Shown here: positions 46,448-57,601 of the stretch, piece by piece
Numbering within the stretch: the stretch's first letter is position 1
Layout: each line of letters opens with the position of its first letter
DNA from: Isoetes taiwanensis
Lineage: Eukaryota > Streptophyta > Lycopodiopsida > Isoetales > Isoetaceae
Assembly (NCBI GenBank): GCA_021234155.1
Contig: JAJEKV010000014.1
Span: forward strand, 8,573,563 to 8,637,562
Reading direction: 5' to 3'
Length of the DNA: 64,000 bases
The notes under the pieces: model-generated
What the model was told of the DNA's origin: nothing
What the model saw: the letters and a program-made list of their open reading frames with translations, nothing else
Database searches by the model: none
Made by a program: the position numbers and the translations under genes

Positions 46448-47508
46448 CAATTGTCCATATGGCACGATCTCGTCAAGTGCAAAGGACACTAATAAAAGCT
46501 CCCATAGCTTTAAAAATGAATATTACCTCGGGCTATGAGGGATTTTGTCTATTCCCCTTTAGATTTGTATTTAGCAAGCTTGCGTAAAGAGAGCTGCATC
46601 CAGATATCATGCCACATCAGCTTAAATTGATGAGCACCATTGAATTTCTAATTTCTTAATCTAACAACTATTAAAATTTAAAAAACTCTTGGAAATTGCA
46701 TGGGCCACTCTTCTCCGTCGACTATACTTCCACTCAACTGCATCCTGCATCGGCTATAGAGTGGAGGTCGCTGAAGCTAAAAGATTGGGATTGAGAGTCT
46801 CTAGAGCTAAACGATTTGAGCTGACCTGCACCCTTACACTGATGCAAGTTAGTTTGCTTTATTCACATTCTTCCAACTAATAAGTGCAAAGAATGATATC
46901 AAAAATCTCCTTTACCCTCTTGCAAAAATCCCCTTTGCCTCCCCAACTCAAGGCGACCCCCTACTCAAGAGGGCAAAGGCAAGCCTGCCCCTTTCCCCTT
47001 TGCCCTCTTGCAGGTCCAAGCTCTTAGTTAAGCGGATTGCATTTTTGAAAACCTACAAATGTTCCTTACAATATTTTTTAGCATAGAAGATTTAGTAGAG
47101 AAAGGGGATATGTTCTATTTTATTGAAACTAAATAACATGACTTGTTTGCATTGCCAGAGATTGAAGGCTTTTAAAATATCTATCCTGTGAAAAAATCAA
47201 GTTTTAAACAAGGGCATTGTGGAAATGGTGGAGTTGCTTGCTATGTGAGGCAGGAATGCAAGCATTGTGTGAAAGGTACATGGCAGGCATGTATGGATTA
47301 AGAACAAAGGCAATCATTTATTTGGCTAGAGCAAAAAACTGATGTGGATTTTCTCTATTTTCACAAAAGTCCTTTTGGAGACCCCATATTTTCTCTAATG
47401 AGACGACATACAGTGTATATGGCAGTATGCAATTTGGCTCCACGTCATATGCAAGAATACTTAAATGCATCTAGTGACGATCTGTTTTACAATTTAGAAC
47501 AAGGCATT
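46448..47508. other. Spacer with a strong hairpin
   Basis: No gene seen. Perfect 14-bp arms CAAGAGGGCAAAGG (46,966-46,979) and CCTTTGCCCTCTTG (46,997-47,010) flank a 17-base loop. Confidence 0.6.
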
Positions 47509-47983
47509 TGTTACGAACCATAGGTTAGCAAGTAATCAAAAGATCAAACATCTATTAAGCCAACACTAAAACATTTATGATTCTCAAAACCAGGCCTTTA
47601 GCCCAAAGCTCTCCACCCAACTGGACTCGCGAAATCAAGAATCTCCAAGATAGTCCATGTGCAGTTTATGTCAAGTAAGAAGGAATTTAGGACAAACCAC
47701 CCTAAGAGAATCCTCTCTAAGGAACAAACACAGAGTTTATGGAAGCTGGCAGTTGAAGGAGCAAAAGATGATGGAGATGAGTCCCCCCTTCAATAAGTGC
47801 ATCTCCTCCCCTTATATATTGATCAAGGAGTCTTTTAGAAAGGTAAAGGTGCGTGGGCCAATTATAGAATCTTAATCTTTTCCAAGGCTCCATAAATATC
47901 TCAATTGGTTCAGGTCTTATGTTCAATTCTGCAACTATCTCATTCTTGCTTTCCGAACCACTCCTTCGAGCACCACCATATCA
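47509..47983 (-). repeat. Left LTR (3' LTR), 475 bp
   Basis: Begins TGTTACGAACC and ends ACCATATCA, just before the tract GTTCCTCCCCTTCCC (47,984-47,998), the complement of a polypurine tract. It preserves the uninterrupted site GTCAAG (47,670-47,675) where the DNA transposon inserted in the other LTR. Confidence 0.85.
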
Positions 47984-48083
47984 GTTCCTCCCCTTCCCGG
48001 GATTGATCGTCCTCGATCAAGAAATTATATAGCAAAATTAGCATAACCAAGTCCATGGCTACAACCTGTACAATACAAAATAG

Positions 48084-48277
48084 TCAAGTCCAGCCCTTTA
48101 GACTAAAAACTTTCCAAGTCCAGTTGTTTAGGCAAAAATTCTCAAGTCCAGCCCTTTAGGCTAAAAATTTTTATAACCAAGTCCATGGTTACAACCTAGT
48201 TGAATCCACAACTAGAAATATTCAAGTCCAACTCTTAAGGCTAAAAATAATCAAGTCCAGCCTTTTAGGCTAAAAAT
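48084..48277. repeat. Five copies of a CAAGTCCAGCCCTTTAGGCT unit
   Basis: Irregularly spaced copies of a ~25-bp phrase, CAAGTCCAGCCCTTTAGGCT followed by AAAAA, at about 48,084-48,277 in the internal region of the LTR element, interspersed with AACCAAGTCCATGG phrases. Confidence 0.75.
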
Positions 48278-49678
48278 GTACTAAAGATCAATTATTATGC
48301 TTAGTAATCTCAAAATGTACTTTGCACAAGATTTTGCCTATGAAATTCTACCGTAGGATTCCCTTAAGCTAAATGTAACTCAAATATCCCTTTATTTTAT
48401 AACACAAATGCCTAAACCCTTAGGTTGCTCCTTGCGTCCATAAAAGATGATAACATTTGCCAAAATAACTTCATACATGACAATTTCCATGTCATGTGAT
48501 AACTCAACAAACAACGTTAGACGGGCAAACCCATCCAAATTGATGTGGCTCCTTTGGTTTCTACTTATGTCATTAACTGCATCATGTTCTTCAATCCACC
48601 ATGGCACTCATTATCACCATCAAATCATAATTTCAACATATACCATGTCAACACTCAAATTTTTGTTTCCAAAAATCACAATCCAAACTGCTTCTAGGCA
48701 AATAAAACTCTTAATATTTCTTACTGTGTCAATTATTATATTTTCTGAGTTTTAACATCTATACCCAGACATGCTGTTTTCCTAGCAAAATTTTCAAGAT
48801 AGAGCTATTCAATGGGTCTAAATAAAATACTTTAACAAGGCCAATTAGCTCCTGGTATTTAGGTTACCTAATTTAACCATCGAAAATTAAGGTAGACTTA
48901 GGCATCGAAATTTTTTAACAAGACTTTTAGCTAGTTAAGATTAGGGTTCCATGAAAAAAAAAACGATGGCAATTGCTTGAAGTGGTTGTGGCTTCGAGCA
49001 AGATCTCCCAACACCTGTAATCTTCAGCTCTGGCTATGGTCTAGCGGAAAAAACTTTGGGTTGATAAATAGGTCGAATTTAAGACCTTGGTTGCGGATTA
49101 CGACCATGACGGCAAGCTTAGATCCAGGAATGTCAATCTAGGATAGAGTATCTCAACATGCATTGGATTTGCAAGCTAGCTGGCCCTTTTTTTAATCAAA
49201 AAGGTAAAGCTCTCAATTAGATTCAACACTTTGACAGAGATGAAGCATGGTTTTCAGAGATAAAGGTCGGCTGCTGACAGGATGCAATAGCAAATCCGAA
49301 ATCTGCCAATGCGATTTCATATGTCTGTGTGGTTTTAAGCAAATTAAGAATCCAGAGCAAATACATCCTAGCATAGTTTTTCCAATTCTAGTGATCAAGC
49401 AGCGCATCCCCTAATCCTTATATAGCTTGGAATCTGGCCAAGTTTTTATAAAGGCTTTAACAATTTTTGGAGCAGATCTGAAGGGAAATTATGAAAAACT
49501 GAAGTAACACCAGAAAAAAATTAGTTCATGAATCTATGCTTTTCCCTTATCCCTTTATGCCATCCAAAATTCTAGTTATTTTCCTTGAAGCTTATTTTAG
49601 GGATTCTGGCGTCTTAACTTTGCTTAAAGAAATAGAAAACTTCTTCTAAACACAGGCTTCAAGAAAAATCAGAACCGT

Positions 49679-49690
49679 GCTCTGATACCA
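49679..49690 (-). other. tRNA-iMet primer-binding site
   Basis: GCTCTGATACCA on the plus strand, i.e. TGGTATCAGAGC read in the element's direction, two bases from the LTR end at 49,693. Confidence 0.85.
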
Positions 49691-49692
49691 CT

Positions 49693-49857
49693 TGTTACGA
49701 ACCATAGGTTAGCTAGTAATCAAAGATCAAACATCTAGTACGCCAACACTAAAACATTTAAGATTCTCAAAACCAGGCCTTTAGCCCAAAGCTCTCCACC
49801 CAACCGGACTCGCGAAAGCAAGAATCTCCAAGATAGTCCATGCGTAGTTTATGTCAA
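49693..49857 (-). repeat. Right LTR, first segment
   Basis: Matches the first ~165 bp of the left LTR with a few differences and stops at the DNA transposon boundary. Confidence 0.85.
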
Positions 49858-49885
49858 GGTGAAAGTATGCTGGTGGGTAGCAAAA
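49858..49885 (+). repeat. Left terminal inverted repeat, 28 bp
   Basis: Begins GGTGAAAGTATGCTGG. Exact reverse complement of 57,573-57,600. Confidence 0.93.
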
Positions 49886-49969
49886 GCATGCGTCCGGACG
49901 CATGCTTATAGCAGGGTTTTAGCCCGCTTAAAGCACCCCTGCTTTTGCTTAATTTGGGGTGCTTTAAGC
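49884..49969. repeat. Left subterminal palindrome and hairpin
   Basis: A perfect 24-bp palindrome with core GCATGCGTCCGGACGCATGC lies at 49,884-49,907. It is followed by 14-bp arms GCTTAAAGCACCCC (49,926-49,939) and GGGGTGCTTTAAGC (49,956-49,969). Subterminal palindromes of this kind are often transposase-binding sites. That role is inference. Confidence 0.85.
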
Positions 49970-51803
49970 GTAACTGCCCGTCATTTTTTTTACGCCCTTC
50001 ATGTACTAACACGTCCACCTCACGAATGAACCGTTAGGATAATGATTGTGGGTTTTTGGCTGGATTTTCGCACGAGTGGTGTGGTAGTACGTTGCAAATT
50101 GGATTACTTCGTCATGGGCCGCGAAAATTCTCCCTCCAATTCAATTATCCTCCCTCTCTCAGGAATTTCATGGCGCTCCCTGATACCGGCCTGGAGGCAA
50201 TCACGCGTTTAGCATTGGATTTTCGGCCTGATGAATCCCAATACAGTGTTCCAAATTTGTTGGATGTCAATCCAACACAGGAAATATCACGTGAAGATCC
50301 AGTTTCCTCTGCAATTTACAAGAAATTGGATGCAGAGAGAAAGAGAGAATACAGATTAAGGAATAAGATGAAAAGAGAAGCGGTTGAACGGGAGGATCTG
50401 AGCATGAGACGCAGGCAAGAAATAGCCAAGCAAGTAGTTGATTACTTCAATAAGCTCACCAAAAAGCATTCACCAGAACTCAAGGCTGATGTGATGAAGA
50501 GGGTGGTTCATCACCACGAAATGGAAATCTCAGAACCTGGACTTTTGCCAAATCCAAAGGAGTGCAAGGCGGAGTCTTTGCTCAACAACTTGAAACAGAC
50601 AATGGCAGCCACAAAGAGGCTAAGGAACCATGATATTTGGAGAGCCAGAACCTCAACACTTGTGATGGCTTCTTCCACAAATTCGAGATGCAATTCCACT
50701 ATGGCAGGGCTGTTAGGTACATCTATTTCTTGTCTTCATGCCTGTGCTTCTTCATGCTTTCAAGTGCTTGTATCTGCTGAGTGATGCTGGCTGGGATATG
50801 TTCATTGATACATGTGCAATATTTCTTATGATAGGTTGCATGAGGTCAACAATTGCAACTGCTGCATTAAGGAAATCGGAAGCCTTCCTTGGAAATGGTC
50901 CGTGGTCTGCTTTCCAAAAGAGGTTGAGGTGCGATTCTCTCACCCCTGCTTGCAAGCAAAGCATAACAGAATTCTGGAAAGAAAACAGCAGAGTCTCTCC
51001 TTGCAAGAAAGATGTTGTGAACACTGTTGGAGAGTCAGGCTTCCGAATTTCTTATCCCTTGCACCTTCTGGAGGTCACACAGGTATAAGTTTCCATACAA
51101 ACTTTTTTTTCTGCTATTTCTAACCAAAGGCCACCATTCAGCTGCAGCTATATCAACAATACAAAAAGGGACATCCTGAACACCCTGTTTGCTTAAAGGC
51201 TTTCGAGAAGTTGAAGCCTATTTATGTGAAGAAAGTATCAGAAAGGGAAACCTGTTGTTGCATATACCATATGAAGTTGGAGTATGCCAGGGTAGCACTG
51301 AATGCATTAAGGTCAGCGAAAACTGGATTCCATGGTGAAGAGTGCAAGTGCACCTTGAGGTCTGTGGACTGGTGAGAAGTGTTCGGCCAGACCAACATAA
51401 TTATGACTCAACCAATGAGCTCACGGAGGGTCGTGGGTTTGCAACAAGAGCGAGGGTGAAGAATGGTATAAACATGACTGCTTGATGCAGACATGTCAGA
51501 AGTGTGGCACGAAAAGTCTTCCTATATGTCCAAGAGAAAGAGAGAATCACGAGTTCTTGCTTGAATGGAAGACGTTTGAAAAGGTAATACTCTCTTTATT
51601 GTTTGCTGAAGCATGCTGATATGTGCTGTCATGCGCTGACTACTGCTTTTGTGCTTTCAACTTGCGCTGATCTTCTTTTTTTTATGCTACAGACCTTGTT
51701 ACAGATTCCAGTGGAGACAGAAGAAGCTGATGGAGTTGCAGCCTGCGTTACCAAGGAAGTGCCAGGTGGCAGCAGAAAGAAAAGATCTAATGCCACCAAG
51801 AAG

Positions 51804-51985
51804 GGAAACCAAAGTAAGAAGTCCAAGGTAGCTGGTGGGACACGGCCTGAAGCTGCAGCACAAGCTGAGAAGAATGGAAACAAAAGTAAGAAATCCAAGG
51901 CAGCTGGTAGGACACAGCCTGAAGCTGCAGCACAAGTTGAGAAGAAGGGAAACAAAAGTAAGAAATCCAAAATTTGGTGGGACCT
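51804..51985 (+). repeat. 72-bp in-frame tandem repeat in the transposase-like gene
   Basis: Units start at 51,804, 51,876 and 51,948. Each encodes GNKSKKSKAAG-T-PEAAAQ-EK (24 residues). The KSKKSK runs are basic and could act as nuclear signals or DNA-contact arms. The third unit is truncated and diverges to IWWDLTEAA. Confidence 0.85.
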
Positions 51986-52743
51986 GACTGAAGCTGCAAA
52001 GACAAGATGAGACCTCAAATGGCAAGGGAAAAAAAAAAGAAAGGACCAAAGCCAGTTCTTAGATTGTCTTACAAGAGAACGGCAGTGAAGGCTTTCATTT
52101 CATATCTGTGTTCCACGTTGAAGATATTCGTGTCACACAATTACAGGGCTAGGTGGCAGGCCATGCAATTCAAGAGGTGCTTGGACAATATCCAAGATGG
52201 CACCATTGTTTCTGTAATTGATTTTCTTTGAGAATTACTGACATCAAAATACAAAGGGAGGTTCAAAGCGGCATTGGCACAATGACCAAATAACAATTTC
52301 GTCCACATCAATTATAGGATGGACAAATGACTCTGGGATCGAGAAAGCTATTGAAGGAAACCCATTTTACTTGAGTGATGACAAGATTCATGACACTCTT
52401 TTTGTGCAACACCGTCTTAGAAAGCACAATTCATGGCTAGTATCAAATGGTGTAGAATTCTCCGGGCATATAGTTTGGTGGGATGGTTGTTCTAGCCAAT
52501 TCAAATCTGCGGACCATTCTATTTCCTACCAAGATATCACCACGAGCTAGGGAAGGAAATAATATGGAATTTCTTTGGGACAGCCCATGGTAAGGGAGAG
52601 CACGATGGGCAAGGGGCAGTCCTCAAAGGGGCATTCACTAGAGAGCAGCTCAAGTATGATGGAGTGAGATTTAGGGGTGCTGCTGATGCCTGTGAATTCG
52701 CTATGAGTTGGAATGAAGGTGCCAGCAACGGGGACATCAAGAG

Positions 52744-52892
52744 GTAATATGCTTTCATCTGCATTCATCTGCTTTTAACGTGCTTTCATCTGCTTCACAA
52801 AGTGCTTTTATCTGCTTTTATCTGCTGTGTAATGCTGTAATGTGCCTCTGTACTGTATGTGAACTGCAATAGTTGTTGCTGGCTTTTTGCAG
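52744..52892 (+). other. Intron with degenerate TGCTTTCATC repeats
   Basis: GTAATATG...TTTTTTGCAG. Contains about six variants of TGCTTTCATCTGC. A related phrase family (TGCTGATATGTGCTG) fills the intron at 51,584-51,692. Confidence 0.7.
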
Positions 52893-53557
52893 GCACTTTT
52901 GGTTCATTGGAAAGGATGATGTTGATAGGACAGACCGGCTGGACCCGTGGCTGGGAGTGGAAGGGACGAAGGAAATACACAAAGATCGGGACATACTTGG
53001 CCAAATCAAGCACAAGGGTGGCTCATAGAGGTTTAAGTTGTTTCTGTGGTAACTGTTTGAAAGGAAACTGGTCATCTTGTGTGAACAAGCAGAGGTTAAA
53101 GAATTGGAAATATGTTACTCTAAAGCCAGAAAAGTCTACTGGTGAAGGTACTGAAGACGAAATCGATGAGGCATTTTTTGAAGGTGATGGAGAATGGCTT
53201 AGTGGAAACATAGAGGAAGGTGATAACTTTGTTTGTTGTAGCCGAGGAGGGAAATCGGGGAGAATGCAGATTTCTATGTGGTCAAATGTGTTAAGCGAGG
53301 CATATCCTTGATGTAATTGTCAAGGATATTTCGGGTCAGACCTTCAATATCGATGAACATGTGTTGGCTGGTTTGTACTATCTTTGTCCGGCCCGATGGT
53401 ACTTTGGGAGCTACTTGAAGACAAAGGTCCGACCTTCCAAAGATATCATCGCGTATCGCCATCAAGTTTGAGATGAATCGATTCACGGCACTAACAGATT
53501 TTCCCTTGATCAGGCTACTCACCAGATGATCCTTGACAGTCTGCCATATGAAGGTTG

Positions 53558-53876
53558 AATATGCTTTGACCTAGTTGTTTTATCATTTTAACAGGTCTGT
53601 AGTTACTTGTGTACTTGTCTCAAATTTTGATCATTATATTGGAGACAATGCTTGTGAGTATTGGAGTCTTTTAGTATTGGAAACAATGCTTGTAGTAGTC
53701 TTTGTATTGGAGTATTTTAGTCTTTGGAAACAATGCTTGTAGTATTGCGAGTAAGCTTGATATATATTAGAAAATTGTACACTCAACATTTGAGACATCT
53801 TACAAGATCACTCAATACTCAAGATATAACACAAAGTATCTGCATATATTACAAAAAGTAGTGTACAATGGTTACT
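53558..53876. other. Intergenic between the two convergent transposon genes
   Basis: Contains three partial copies of GGAAACAATGCTTGTAGTA (about 53,640-53,745) and AT-rich DNA suited to 3' ends of both genes. No coding seen. Confidence 0.5.
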
Positions 53877-56800
53877 TCATAAGTCATCGAAGTCCTCAAA
53901 TCTATGCTCGCCGCCGGGAAGGGTGCCCAAAGAAATTTGCCTTTGTACTTCAATAGGAGCATTGAGGATATAGTAGGTCGAGACAAGGTAGTTGTTGAGA
54001 CGGTAATCCAAAGATCAAGAATCGCCTCTCGAGGGCCAACCATGCATCGGTGAAATCAATTTGTGAGATCGTTTCTGCATCTTGTATGAGAGGCCAAGTA
54101 TTCCAAAGCAGGACACACAAACTACGCAAAAAAATTGTCCTCTTCTTGCCCCTTGAAAGGCATAACAGAAGCGGTTGTGTGTGCGGGGGTTTAGAAACCC
54201 TTTGTGCGGTTTGTCATCAACCAAGAAAATCATACCATGATATTGAGGAAAATCCTCAAGAACAACCTTCAACTCCTTGAAAAATAGTTGCTTTTTCAGG
54301 TCTTTGGTTGGATGCTCGCATGCATAGCAATGCTCTTGACCATATATCTTCAAGAATCTGGTCTGCAGATCAGGGAACAATGCATCCACCATATCCCTTG
54401 TATTCCGAAGTAGAGAAGCACTCCAAATCACAACATCAAACCTCTGCAGTGCCCACTCCACAAACTCATGATACCCTGGTCTGCAAATGAGGTACTTACT
54501 TGCAGTTTCTTTTACAACATGGTTCGTTTGTGGTGGATGCAAGATTTTTTGATTCATTCTCCTCTGTTATTAATGTGCCCGATTACACCATTTATGTCAA
54601 GCACCATGCACTTCCGTGCGGGTGTCCATCCCTCGGCGTTTGCAACCCTTTGTCGATGGGCTGCCGCATCGTGCTTTATGCGTCTTTGGGCTGTCTTTGG
54701 GAAGTGCTATATCCGGACGTCTTTGGAAGTTCTTTGCGACCTCTTTGGACTCGGTTTATCTTTGCTACCAGGTGATGGAGAGTGCTGATAGCCATAGCTA
54801 GATACATCCTTACTAGTATCTCCCTGTCCCCAATGTATGGGTGTTTCCTGGCTATCAGTAACCCGTACCAAGTGGTGGCTTAGGGTCCTTGGTCTCCTGC
54901 AAAATCAAAAGTGGTGCTACAATTACCAACCTGGCTGGCGAGGACATTATGCCAAGTGAAATAAGACAAGTAAAATAACTGCTTGAACTTAAATATTGGA
55001 TTGCACCTTTTATATGTAAGAGTTTGTTTTGCACTTTGGTTTCTTCATTATCCGTGCGGGTTCTCTCACTATCTTGAGCCTCAGTTGATTAAGCACCACT
55101 TGTGGCTGCCTTCTCCTTCGCATGCAAATGCATATTGATCCCTAGGTTGAAACTTCGAAACAAATTTTACAAGGACACAATGGGGAAAAACATATATTAT
55201 GGTATTACACAAAAACCTTTTAAGCGATCGTTTTGCCAAGTCTTGTGCAAACAAAATTGGCCCCTGAAACGAAAGTACATATAAATTACATTAGATTTTG
55301 TTTTTTTCCTAGTGCCACGTCTATAGGCACATCCTCATCAACCGAATCATCGACTCACCCTCACTCTCGGGCTCCGGGACCTTTTTGGTCCCGGACCTTG
55401 AGAACTTGTGATTCGGCTCACAACCTTGTTCACTGCTTATCCACTATATTGGTCTTCAACATCCTTATGCCGCCTGCATCAACGGTGTTAGAGGAGGCCT
55501 TTGTAGAGGTTCTTTGCAGAATTTGGAACTATATTGTATTTTCGGCATCGTCGCCGAACTACCGGAATCGCTTTGGACCGTGTTGGTGTCTTTTGCACGG
55601 TGCTTTTGGTCTTTGCAATGTCTTCAGCCGACCGCTTGCCTCGTCTTTGTTCACTTTGTCTCTGGCGCTTCTAATGTACCCACTTCAGAAACAAACGCGT
55701 GTACCTTTTTGGCTGTTCTTGCTTGTGGAGTTCGAGTCCTTGTAGACTTGTGTCCGGGGTCCTTTACTAAGAGGTGTTTTGACATGCTTCCTTTTCTGTT
55801 GATATCACGGAGTTGTAGCTACCACCTCATCTAGGTCAATTGTCTCAACTATTTGTTTGTGTGTTGCCCCAAACATGTAAGGGTTCTGCTATTTGTCTTC
55901 CCCAATTCCTCCACTAAGCCTCTTTGGGGCTGTTTTACGAGCATTCGAGGCGGTGTGTCTTCTCCATAAGCAAACTCAGGCGGTGACATGATATCGTGGC
56001 CACATTTCAGCTTCGGACTTAGGGTGTAATCATCCGGAATGCCGGCCCGCATGTGGAGCATCGCTCCTCATCTCCAATTGGCAACTTTGAATGTCACCGG
56101 GATAGATGCTCACAAGCTGGCCAGCTCTCCTTGTAAGTTCCCTAAGCCTGTTGAGATTACAGTAAATCTTTGGCTTTTGCAAGTTGCGCCGGTGTTTGCA
56201 ACCTCGGCGGCTATAGTGGCCACTGTTGAACTATCCCTCATCTATTGGGCCACCCCCATTTCAACAAGGGCTTTGAGCATGTACTCGCCATGTCTTTCTC
56301 TCTCTCAAGCTCGAGCTTCTCAGAGGCACCGACATCGGGACACAGAGCTGCTTGAAGGCGTGAGATGTTGTCTTTAATTTTCTGCAATTTCTCTTACGAA
56401 GCCAAGAAGAAAGCTCCCTTAGCACGGGGACTGGACAACTAGCTCCTTCTTGGAGACTAAATCGGCTGCTTTGCGTGTCTAGGGTTTCCCCGCAAATCTT
56501 TGCATAGGACTTCAGGCGTGATATGTTCTCCCCATAAGTTGTGTGTAATTTGTTGGGCGCGATGCAAAGCTCTAATGGACGGCCTCCCTTCTAATTTAAT
56601 ACCGGTGCCTCCGAACCCGGCCTTTCGCTATGCTTTTCGGTCTTTGTGGTTTGCCGAGATTTGCTGGCCTCGCCTACGCTTCTTTGGAGCACCGGGCGCT
56701 TGCCGGTTCACTTTTAACCTTCTTCTTTGTAGGCTCTACTCTTTCCGCAACGCTGCCCAATTAACCTTGAACTTCTGTGGATCCTGCTTTGCTCTGAGGC

Positions 56801-57350
56801 AGTTATTGAATGCAAATAGGTATGATACTGTCTTTCTAACTTCTCTGTTCTTCAACCCGTCCGGGTATATTTTGCTCAGAAGCTCTATTAGAGCTTCTTC
56901 GTGCTCTGGCCTCACCTTGTCAATGGAAGTTTTGCCAGGAATGACCCCGTTGGTATCCCAAACTTCATTGTACTGCTGCAGAAATGAGGTCTGCGTTGAA
57001 ATTGAGAGGGATGAACGCCCTCGTTTGGCGGACACTGCATACGCATGGAAGTCTTCTTTGGTTCGGCAATCAGCTAGGTCCGGTCTTAAGGGAACGTTTC
57101 TTCCGGCCCGAAGAATGCAAGAAAATCGAATTAAATCGTGGTTGAACCCTAAACCCATTGAAATTTTGTTTTGTTGCTTTTTGCTTACCCGGATAATGGG
57201 TTCCGTTGGAATTACTGCTTGAGCGGGCGGATCAATCACCTTCTTTACCATGGTTGATCTGTTTGTATAAAGTGGAAATCCGAAAGCGCAAATTCGCGGG
57301 TTGCTTGGCCGGAGTAGAGAAAGTTGGGGAAGAGAGATTTGGAAAAACAC
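53877..57350 (-). pseudogene. Transposon-borne gene ending in an FCP1/NIF-like phosphatase domain
   Basis: Minus-strand gene convergent with the transposase-like gene. The 5' exon 57,350-56,736 (likely start ATG at 57,251, MVKKVIDPPAQ) encodes a domain I do not recognise (YNEVWDTNGVIPGKTSIDKV). A basic tract and a coiled-coil-like segment (KIKDNISRLQAALCPD near 56,370) follow in shifted frames. The C-terminal part is clear: VLDINGVI at about 54,583-54,606 matches the hhhD-x-[D/N]-G motif of the FCP1/NIF branch of HAD phosphatases. CRPGYHEFVEWALQRFDVVI, WSASLLRNT and IFLVDDKPHKGFLNP follow within 54,557-54,015, and GTLPGGEHRFEDFDDL ends at TGA 53,877-53,879. The second catalytic Asp is Asn, as in plant DLNG-type relatives. 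A frameshift near 54,560 and one near 54,010 break it. Known relatives dephosphorylate serine in proteins. The role here is unknown. Confidence 0.65.
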
Positions 57351-57498
57351 AAATTCGAAAGTTCGTTCGTTTGTCTAGTGGTTCCAGATTGCAGGGGTCG
57401 CTTTCATTACTGGGGGCGGCAAACAGGTAATGATTGTATAAACGGGTACCGGCTAGACGAATAGACGGGCAGAATATAGGTGGTACTATATAGGTGAA

Positions 57499-57566
57499 GG
57501 GTGGGAAAAAAATGTATGACGGGTGGGAAAAAATGTATTTTGGGTGCTGGTGCTGGTGCTGGGGTC
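57499..57566. repeat. Right subterminal repeats
   Basis: Two copies of GGGTGGGAAAA-AATGTA (about 57,499-57,516 and 57,521-57,537), then TGGGTGCTGGTGCTGGTGCT (57,541-57,560) leading to the right inverted repeat. Confidence 0.75.
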
Positions 57567-57572
57567 GCGTTT

Positions 57573-57600
57573 TTTTGCTACCCACCAGCATACTTTCACC
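57573..57600 (-). repeat. Right terminal inverted repeat, 28 bp
   Basis: Ends CCAGCATACTTTCACC. Exact reverse complement of 49,858-49,885. Confidence 0.93.
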
Positions 57601-57601
57601 C

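Larger units (their letters stand above)
50056..53557 (+). pseudogene. Transposase-like gene of the TIR element, six exons
   Basis: Predicted exons 50,056-50,716, 50,835-51,082, 51,142-51,371, 51,491-51,583, 51,693-52,743 and 52,893-53,557, joined by GT-AG sites that keep frame at most junctions. Exon 1 encodes a basic, helical N-terminus. Exon 2 reads FWKENSRVSPCKKDVV, exon 3 CCCIYHMKLEYARVAL. Exon 5 holds a 24-residue repeat, an ENY block near 52,233, and HGKGEHDG near 52,589. Exon 6 reads FWFIGKDDVDRTDR and LSCFCGNCLKG. These blocks resemble a widespread, poorly classified group of plant and animal transposase-like proteins with ENY and HGKG-DG signatures, probably an RNase-H-fold nuclease. 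A stop at 52,008, frame changes at about 52,010-52,500 and near 53,020 and 53,255, and a late in-frame stop at about 53,470 break it. An alternative start is ATG 50,170. Confidence 0.65.
49858..57600. mobile_element. 7.74 kb TIR DNA transposon with transposase-like and FCP1-like genes
   Basis: Perfect inverted ends, GGTGAAAGTATGCTGGTGGG continuing to 28 bp, at 49,858-49,885 and 57,573-57,600. The insertion splits an LTR: GTCAAG flanks both sides (49,853-49,858 and 57,602-57,607), while the intact LTR has it once (47,670-47,675), so the target duplication is about 5-6 bp. Inside are two convergent genes: plus strand 50,056-53,557 and minus strand 57,350-53,877. The left end has a 24-bp palindrome and a 14-bp-stem hairpin. 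The right end has GGGTGGGAAAA repeats. The insert boundaries are firm. The superfamily is not assigned. Both genes contain frame breaks, so this copy is probably immobile without help. Confidence 0.9.

Noticed and set aside
49030-49078. A-box-like TGGTCTAGCGG and B-box-like GGTCGAATTT, possible SINE
   Set aside because: The B box is a poor match and there is no tail or target duplication. It lies inside the LTR element interior.
50752-51024. Minus-strand 90-codon frame opposite the transposase-like gene
   Set aside because: Shadow of predicted exon 2 on the plus strand.
54468-56377. Plus-strand frames of 100-170 codons
   Set aside because: They lie opposite the phosphatase-like gene. The minus strand carries the recognisable motifs, so these are shadows.
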